A stretch of DNA of 64,000 nt, from NCBI RefSeq assembly GCF_030766725.1, contig NZ_JARQWR010000002.1, positions 1 to 64,000 of the forward strand. The letters run 5' to 3'. Both the position numbers and the translations under genes were made by a program. Positions 58,895-64,000 of the stretch are shown here, one piece after another. The notes under the pieces are model-generated. The model was not told the origin of the DNA. It did no database searches and saw nothing but the letters and a program-made list of their open reading frames with translations. The DNA is from Flavobacterium aerium. GTDB taxonomy: Bacteria; Bacteroidota; Bacteroidia; Flavobacteriales; Flavobacteriaceae. Every line of letters begins with the position of its first letter. Within the stretch, counting starts at the first letter, position 1.

Positions 58895-59833
58895 ATGAAA
58901 TTATTTAAAAAAATTACATTGGTTATTGTAATCAGTACCGTTTTATCATTGCTCGGTGGCTATTTTTATTTTGATCAAAAATTTACACCACCAGAAAATG
59001 ATTTGAATGTTTCCGGCTTTACAAAAGACATTTCAATGAGATGGGTTTCTAGTGAGGAGAATCCTTATTCTGCGACTCTTTTGCCTGTACAAATTAAAGG
59101 AATTGATAAAACATTTTATATGCAATTGGATTCCGGATCACCAATTACTTTGTTCTATAAAAAATCGTTAGAATCGATCCAATCAAAGCTACAACACTCG
59201 TTTAAATTTAATACAGATCAAAATCAGATTTCAATACATTTCAATATCGGAACTATGAGTATTGTTTCAGATCATTTTAAAGTATTAAATTATGGCAATA
59301 TAATAGATTTGAATAATCCAAATGCGGAGAATATCATTGGTACAATTGGAACAGATTTATTAGAGAGACGAGTAACGATTCTCGATTTTAAAAATAATCT
59401 GTGTTCATTCGTAGAGGATATAAAGGGAGAGGAGTTTACCGAATTTGAATTTAAAAAACGGAAGATTATCTTTCCAGCAACAATTGGGGATGAAAAGCTA
59501 AAATTGCTGTACGATTCAGGAACAAGCGGTTATGAATTGATTACGAATAAAGAAGAATGGGAAAAATATAAAACTCAAAATAGTAAGCCTAGCATAGAAA
59601 AAGGAAATTCTTGGGGAAATATGTTAACCGTTATTTCCGCAGCAACTAAGAACACTATAAAGATTGGAAATCAAGACCTAAAACTTTCAGAGGTAACCTA
59701 TGTTGAAGGCACTTCACAAATTCAGAATCTATTAATGAAAACTTCTGGAATGCAAGGAATGATAGGAAATAAGCTCTTCTTAAATCACAAACTAATTTTA
59801 GATTGTAAGAATAAAAAATTCAAAGTAGAATAG
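58895..59833 (+). CDS. Membrane-anchored retropepsin-like aspartyl protease fold protein
   Basis: 312 residues. One N-terminal span (about 5-27, ITLVIVISTVLSLLGGYFYF). Two DSG motifs, LDSGSP (about 77-82) and YDSGTS (about 204-209), each starting one half, as in duplicated retropepsin-like (RVP/pepsin-like) proteins of bacteria. Each DSG is followed by an ILDFKNN- or ILDCKNK-type strand. It would act in the periplasm. Catalytic activity of such family members is mostly unproven. Confidence 0.8.
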   Translation: MKLFKKITLVIVISTVLSLLGGYFYFDQKFTPPENDLNVSGFTKDISMRWVSSEENPYSATLLPVQIKGIDKTFYMQLDSGSPITLFYKKSLESIQSKLQHSFKFNTDQNQISIHFNIGTMSIVSDHFKVLNYGNIIDLNNPNAENIIGTIGTDLLERRVTILDFKNNLCSFVEDIKGEEFTEFEFKKRKIIFPATIGDEKLKLLYDSGTSGYELITNKEEWEKYKTQNSKPSIEKGNSWGNMLTVISAATKNTIKIGNQDLKLSEVTYVEGTSQIQNLLMKTSGMQGMIGNKLFLNHKLILDCKNKKFKVE

Positions 59834-59910
59834 AAATGTTTACAAATTTATAGAACTGACTACGCTGAAGAAAAACCTCATTGATGTTAACTCAATTCAA
59901 TAACCATTAG

Positions 59911-60750
59911 TTATAAAATTTGGTCAATTTTTATTAAGTTAAATCTTGTGTCCATTTTTATAAAGTCTTCCATCATTGCAGCATGTCCTGCGCCAACAAT
60001 TATTATTATATTTTTGTCAGTCGTAGTAACTTGATTTTGAATATTCGCGTACATAATTAGATTTCTTTTGTACCAAGCTGAAACAAGGTCTGAACCAAAA
60101 AAATCAGGATCTTTATTTATTCTGTTGAGAAATGAAATATATAAACCTTTATTTAATTGATACTGTTCTTCAGAATTTAAACATTTATAAACGTTTTCTA
60201 ATGTGTTTTTGCTTAAACAATCATTAAAAAAAGTTCCTAGTTTAGCAATTTCTACATTGTAATCAGAATAATTGAAAGTTGAATTGGCTTCTAATTTTGA
60301 TTTTATTAAGTTAAATCGAATAGGAACTTTATCATAATCTATTGGATAAATACTATCATTTTTTGCCCTATTAGCCAGACGGAAGCCTAATTGAAATATT
60401 TCATTTTCGGTATAAAATCGTTTGTAATAAGCATCTAATGCATCAATGTTATAAAATGGTTTGTCATTTTTATACAAATTAAACATTTCATTTAACGATT
60501 TTTTTTTAGCAAAGTCACTTTCTACAAATACTTTACTAGGTTTATATTTTTTGATTAATTTATTGGTAATTCGTTCAAGTGCTTCTTGGTTTTCTTGTGA
60601 TAAAATATTTCTCTCTTTCACTTTTGCCTCGTCAGAACCAGGATTGTTAAAGTGATAAGTTCCAATTAAAACAACATTGATTTTTGATTTGGTTTGACTA
60701 AAAGTGTAAATAGAAAAAAGTGTAAAAAAAAGTGTAAAAAATGTTTTCAT
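59911..60750 (-). CDS. DUF5694 exported protein (TraB/GumN-like fold)
   Basis: 279 residues with a signal peptide (FFTLFFTLFSIYTFSQ). VVLIGTYHFNNPGSD (about 26-40), VFVESDF and the closing IIIIVGAGHAAMMEDFI (about 248-264) are those of DUF5694, a TraB/Tiki-like family with GxYHF and GxGH motifs. Tiki-type members are metalloproteases, but activity in this branch is not known. It stands alone. Confidence 0.85.
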   Translation of the reverse strand: MKTFFTLFFTLFSIYTFSQTKSKINVVLIGTYHFNNPGSDEAKVKERNILSQENQEALERITNKLIKKYKPSKVFVESDFAKKKSLNEMFNLYKNDKPFYNIDALDAYYKRFYTENEIFQLGFRLANRAKNDSIYPIDYDKVPIRFNLIKSKLEANSTFNYSDYNVEIAKLGTFFNDCLSKNTLENVYKCLNSEEQYQLNKGLYISFLNRINKDPDFFGSDLVSAWYKRNLIMYANIQNQVTTTDKNIIIIVGAGHAAMMEDFIKMDTRFNLIKIDQIL

Positions 60751-61084
60751 TATATTGCCGATAATTTTTTATTTCGTACTGTTGTTTTAAAATTTCCGTT
60801 AACTAGCTCTTTTACGTAATGTATCGTAAAGTTTCACAATACTACACAAAAAAAAGAATAGTAAGATGGGTTTTCCGTAAATTAATATTTCTTTTTTTTA
60901 TGTAATGTAACACCTAATACATGCTAGCCATTTTAGTATTAAATTCTATTAAAAAGATTGTATACTTTTTAACACTATATTTTTTTGAAAAATGATGGGT
61001 TTTGAAGATTTCTTGTCAGCTTATAGTATTTTCAAAGATTTACCAATTTTTATAAATGTTTGCCTATGACTTAATAGAAATAAA
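60751..61084. other. Intergenic region with an inverted repeat
   Basis: About 330 AT-rich bases without a gene. TTTACG (60811-60816) and CGTAAA (60825-60830) form a short inverted repeat with an eight-base spacer about 60 bases upstream of the DUF5694 start, possibly an operator. I see nothing else. Confidence 0.4.
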
Positions 61085-61112
61085 AAAAGCCTCAGTTTTC
61101 ACTGAAGCTTTT
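61085..61112 (-). terminator. Terminator of the tRNA-Val gene
   Basis: AAAAGCCTCAGT (61085-61096) with ACTGAAGCTTTT (61101-61112), one mismatch, and an A run on the left giving a U tail for the minus strand. Confidence 0.85.
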
Positions 61113-61119
61113 GTGTTGT

Positions 61120-61193
61120 GGGCGATAAGGGATTCGAACCCCTGACCCTCTGGGTGTAAACCAGATGCTCTGAACCAACTGAGCTAATCGCCC
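61120..61193 (-). tRNA. tRNA-Val (anticodon TAC)
   Basis: Read on the minus strand: acceptor GGGCGAT with ATCGCCC, D arm GCTCAGTTGGTTCAGAGC, anticodon stem TCTGG/CCAGA with loop TTTACAC (anticodon TAC, reads GUA valine), and T arm CAGGGGTTCGAATCCCTT. 74 bases; CCA is not encoded. Followed by a terminator. Confidence 0.95.
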
Positions 61194-61267
61194 TAATCAT
61201 TTACTGATTGCGAGTGCAAATATACACATGTTATTTAGATCTGCAAGCGTATTGGTAAGAAAAATTA

Positions 61268-61639
61268 TTATTTTTTTATGTCTTTTAAAAAAATACGATC
61301 AGACATATTTACGATTTCTAATGTAATAGGTTCGTTCTTAGTTGTTTTACCTTCGATGATGTATAATTTACCATTATCATCAGGGACATTACTTTTTCCA
61401 AAATCTACATCACCAAACTCCAATGTATTGCGAATATCAACTGTGTCAACCTCTTTATTGGATAATTTTAGGATTGTAGCATCCGAATAAACAACAGGTT
61501 TTTGTCTAAGATCATTTAAAACTCTTTGATTTGGAAAATAGCTGCAACGCGTGTGTTTACCGCTTAAAAAGAACAATAAAAATACGATACCTATACTAAA
61601 CCCAAGCATATAATATGCTAATCTGTGAACAAACTTCAT
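61268..61639 (-). CDS. DUF4258 membrane-anchored protein
   Basis: 123 residues. One N-terminal span (about 9-27, YYMLGFSIGIVFLLFFL) is followed by RCSYFPNQRVLNDLRQKPVVYS, the Bacteroidota pattern of DUF4258, and a C-terminal strand region (KLYIIEGKTTKNEPITLEIV). Likely periplasmic with an inner-membrane anchor. Function unknown. The start is well placed at the ATG 61637-61639. Confidence 0.83.
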   Translation of the reverse strand: MKFVHRLAYYMLGFSIGIVFLLFFLSGKHTRCSYFPNQRVLNDLRQKPVVYSDATILKLSNKEVDTVDIRNTLEFGDVDFGKSNVPDDNGKLYIIEGKTTKNEPITLEIVNMSDRIFLKDIKK

Positions 61640-61739
61640 TTGGAATAAATTTTATAAAAATAATTGTGCGGCAAAAGTAAGCAATTCTAACTGAAGCAGA
61701 ATTGAATCGGAGTGATTTTACTAAAGAATTGGGAGTATT

Positions 61740-62933
61740 TTAAAATACAATCAGGTTAATGTCGCTATAGGATAATGTAAACCACTCTGAAATCGCTTTA
61801 TTCGTCAAAATCCCATGATACATATAGATCCCATGTTTTAGTCCCTGTGTGCAACGTATGGCGCTTTCTATACCGCCATCTTCAGCAATCTGAAGAAGGT
61901 AGGGAGTAAGAATGTTACTAATGGTTAGAGAAGCTGTTTTGGAATAACGGGAAGGAATATTGGGAACACAATAATGGATTACATTATTCTTGATGAATGT
62001 TGGTTTTTCATGCGTAGTTACTTCCGAAGTTTCAAAGCATCCGCCAGTATCAATACTAACATCGACAATTACAGCTCCTTTTTTCATATGCTCAACCATC
62101 GTTTCAGAAACGACAACAGGGCAACGATCCTTTCCTCTCATAGCACCAATAGCGACATCACAACGACGTAAAGCTTTCAGTAAACCTTTGTCTTGAATTG
62201 TTGAAGTGAAAATACGTTGATTTAAAGTATTGTGTAAACGTCTTAGTTTTGTAATCGAATTATCAAAAACTTTGACAGTGGCGCCAAGGCCTAATGCAGT
62301 ACGGGCAGCATATTCGCCAACAGTTCCTGCACCTAGAATAACAACTTCTGTAGGAGGAACACCTGTTATATTTCCAAAAAGTAATCCTTTTCCAAATTTT
62401 TGATTAATCATCAATTCTGCAGCGATAAGTACAGAAGCTGTACCTGCAATCTCACTGAGTGATTTTACAGCTGGGTAAGAACCATCATCATCCCGAATAA
62501 ATTCAAAGGCTAAAGCTGTAATTCGTTTTTTTGATAAGGTTTCAAAGTAACTCTTTTTCTGTGTTTTGAGTTGAATTGCCGAGATAATTAACGCATCCGG
62601 TATCATCATTTCAATTTCCTCAATCGTAGGCGGTTCCACTTTTAAGATTAAAGGGCAACTGAATACTTTTTTAGTATCCTGTGTAATTTCTGCACCGGCT
62701 TCACTATATTCCCGATCCGTATAACTAGAACTCTCTCCGGCACCGGCTTCCATAAGCACACGATGACCGTGTGACGTTAAAGAATTAACACCATCTGGAG
62801 TTAAACAAATTCGTCGTTCCTGATAAGACGTTTCTTTAGGAACGCCAATAAAAAGTTCACTCTTATGTCTAGCAATTTCAAGCTTCTCTTCTTGAGGAAG
62901 CAATTGGGATTTAGTGAAGGGGGTTATAGACAT
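61740..62933 (-). CDS. ald: Alanine dehydrogenase
   Basis: 397 residues. GVPKETSYQERRICLTPDGV (substrate arginine and lysine region), AGAGESSSYTD, EIAGTASVLIA, and the NAD-binding VVILGAGTVGEYAARTALGLGATVKVFD in part, then IVDVSIDTGGCFETS and the histidine in YCVPNIPSRY. It interconverts alanine and pyruvate with NAD. It is about 25 residues longer than the Bacillus enzyme at the N-terminus, as in other Flavobacteriaceae. It follows tsaE in a PorX - TsaE - Ald order. Confidence 0.93.
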   Translation of the reverse strand: MSITPFTKSQLLPQEEKLEIARHKSELFIGVPKETSYQERRICLTPDGVNSLTSHGHRVLMEAGAGESSSYTDREYSEAGAEITQDTKKVFSCPLILKVEPPTIEEIEMMIPDALIISAIQLKTQKKSYFETLSKKRITALAFEFIRDDDGSYPAVKSLSEIAGTASVLIAAELMINQKFGKGLLFGNITGVPPTEVVILGAGTVGEYAARTALGLGATVKVFDNSITKLRRLHNTLNQRIFTSTIQDKGLLKALRRCDVAIGAMRGKDRCPVVVSETMVEHMKKGAVIVDVSIDTGGCFETSEVTTHEKPTFIKNNVIHYCVPNIPSRYSKTASLTISNILTPYLLQIAEDGGIESAIRCTQGLKHGIYMYHGILTNKAISEWFTLSYSDINLIVF

Positions 62934-62987
62934 AGCACTGTTATGAAAAATTGATACAAATTACGAAAAAAAATGTTTAACAGCCCG

Positions 62988-63395
62988 TTATTTCAATAAC
63001 AAATTTCGCTTCCCTTGAGAGGCTAGTTTTATTTTGATTGTGGTATGATCAGTTGGAATCAAATTAGGAATTCTTTCAGGCCATTCAATAAAACACCATT
63101 CATCGGAATATAAATATTCATCAATTCCCATATCGTAAGCTTCTTCTTCTTTGTTTAATCGATACAAGTCAAAGTGATAAATACGATCTCCATTTTCAGT
63201 TTCGTATTCGTTGACTAATGAAAATGTAGGACTACTGGTAGCTCCTCTAACGCCGAATGCTTTGGCTAAAGCTTTAATCAAAGTAGTTTTACCAACTCCC
63301 ATGTCACCGTGAAACACGATGACTTTGTTAGGGTTACTGGCAATAATTTGTTGTGCTACCTGGTCAATTTCGGCAAGCGAAAATAATATTTCCAT
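62988..63395 (-). CDS. tsaE: tRNA threonylcarbamoyladenosine biosynthesis ATPase TsaE
   Basis: 135 residues. Walker A GDMGVGKTTL (about residues 30-39), SSPTFSLVNEY (about 54-64), YHFDLYRL and WCFIEWPERI (Walker B region with the acidic residue) are classic TsaE. It works with TsaB, TsaC and TsaD to make t6A at position 37 of tRNAs reading ANN codons. It starts 15 bases behind the PorX-like gene. Confidence 0.94.
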   Translation of the reverse strand: MEILFSLAEIDQVAQQIIASNPNKVIVFHGDMGVGKTTLIKALAKAFGVRGATSSPTFSLVNEYETENGDRIYHFDLYRLNKEEEAYDMGIDEYLYSDEWCFIEWPERIPNLIPTDHTTIKIKLASQGKRNLLLK

Positions 63396-63410
63396 TAAAA
63401 ATAGATGCGA

Positions 63411-64000
63411 TTATTTGGGATTAAAAACTAAAAATGGAATAATCATTTCCTCTAATGAAATACCACCATGCTGATAAGTATTTCGATAGTAACTCACGTA
63501 ATGATTATAATTATTAACGTAAGCAAGGAATAAATCATTTTTTGCAAAAATATAAGAACTTGTCATGTTTATGGCAGGTAAATGTACTTTTTTTGGATCT
63601 TTGATGTGATACACATCTTTATCCTCGAAAGTTAAACTACGTCCAGTTTTGTAACGCAAGTTCAAACTAGTATTACGATCACCAATTACTTTCGATGGAT
63701 TTTTAACGTTAATAGTACCGTGATCGGTAGTTAAAATCAATTTAAAGCCCATCATTTGAGCCTGTTGGATCATTTCAAGTAATGGAGAGTTTTTGAACCA
63801 GCTTAAAGTAAGGGAGCGGTATGCTTTGTCATTTGAAGCTAATTCTTTTACAACATCCATTTCTGTTTTAGCATGGGATAACATATCCACAAAATTATAG
63901 ACAATAGTAGTCAAATCGTTATTTTTTAAAGATTTGAAATTGTCCACTAATTTTTTACCATCACGAAAGTTCGTAATTTTGAAATACTCTTGTTTGATGT
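63411..64000 (-). CDS. porX: PorX-type response regulator with PglZ/alkaline-phosphatase-like domain, C-terminal part
   Basis: The frame is open to the window edge, so the gene continues beyond 64000; about 196 C-terminal residues are seen. The stretch FKLILTTDHGTINVKNPSKV and GDRNTSLNLRYKTGRSLTFE, with the metal-binding DHG and later PAINMTSSYIFAKNDLF, matches the PglZ-like C-terminus of PorX. PorX is the response regulator that controls T9SS genes and can hydrolyse cyclic and linear oligoadenylates in studied homologues. The receiver part is not in the window. The T9SS cargos at 34328 and 49396 fit. Confidence 0.85.
   Translation of the reverse strand, partial: IKQEYFKITNFRDGKKLVDNFKSLKNNDLTTIVYNFVDMLSHAKTEMDVVKELASNDKAYRSLTLSWFKNSPLLEMIQQAQMMGFKLILTTDHGTINVKNPSKVIGDRNTSLNLRYKTGRSLTFEDKDVYHIKDPKKVHLPAINMTSSYIFAKNDLFLAYVNNYNHYVSYYRNTYQHGGISLEEMIIPFLVFNPK

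Noticed and set aside
1..64000. CRISPR arrays, insertion sequences, integrases, phage genes or known defence systems
   Set aside because: I found no regularly spaced repeat array, no transposase or integrase motif and no tail or capsid gene. The repeats at 23218-26096 are gene duplications, not an insertion sequence.

Overview
The window is an AT-rich chromosomal stretch from a member of Bacteroidota, almost certainly family Flavobacteriaceae (Flavobacterium, Myroides or a close relative). The evidence is the TAnnTTTG type -7 promoter elements with TTG about 19-21 bases upstream, the absence of clear Shine-Dalgarno sequences, type IX secretion (T9SS) C-terminal sorting domains on secreted proteins, a PorX-type regulator at the right edge, and several Bacteroidota-specific families (DUF4374, DUF4932, DUF4258, DUF5694). 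Most of it is ordinary core or niche chromosome. I see no transposase, integrase, phage or CRISPR array. The left edge is the 3' end of a 5S rRNA gene, so an rRNA operon lies just outside.

Layout. 1-4700: 5S end, a small secreted protein behind a repeated motif, a SAM-dependent methyltransferase-like gene, an acyltransferase, then an XRE repressor divergent from an M14 peptidase with four shared palindromic operators, and an Lrp-type regulator. 4780-12200: PEP carboxylase, a DinB-like protein, a zinc-motif/membrane/beta-domain protein, and a recQ - PP-loop ATPase - DNA glycosylase operon. 12280-15330: a polyamine operon (arginine decarboxylase, deoxyhypusine-synthase-like enzyme, acidic small protein) behind a leader of about 240 nt that holds an unlisted 59-codon ORF and a strong hairpin. 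15350-23060: aroB, proline dehydrogenase, DoxX/HxlR pair, small enzymes, Ada, GNAT and an orphan antitoxin-like protein. 23200-26880: a rearranged locus in which the head of an NlpE-like lipoprotein gene has been copied in inverted orientation onto a duplicated NTF2-like gene, next to a remnant of a duplicated reductase gene.

26960-35200: bestrophin, haem-utilisation protein, small membrane proteins, a PAS-LuxR regulator, and a run of secreted proteins including a DUF4932 HExxH protein and a T9SS-sorted GEVED protein with a tandem operator. 35260-44020: a MacAB-TolC-like efflux operon divergent from an NtrC-type response regulator and its histidine kinase. 44020-49280: an iron/siderophore uptake operon (TonB-dependent receptor, DUF4374 lipoprotein, PepSY membrane protein). 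49390-60750: T9SS amidase with a TolB-like partner, a lipoprotein tyrosine phosphatase, acetyltransferases, AraC/GyrI regulator with an exported agmatine-deiminase-family lipoprotein, a membrane XRE protein, a retropepsin-like protein and a DUF5694 protein. 61120-64000: tRNA-Val, DUF4258 protein, alanine dehydrogenase, TsaE and the C-terminal part of PorX.

The observations most worth checking are the head-swapped lipoprotein/NTF2 locus with inward-facing inverted repeats of about 180 bp, the speA leader ORF plus hairpin, the TTTAC-N4-GTAAA operator set that embeds the -7 elements of both divergent genes, and the acidic small protein tied to the presumed homospermidine operon. All functions are read from sequence by eye; no database search was possible.
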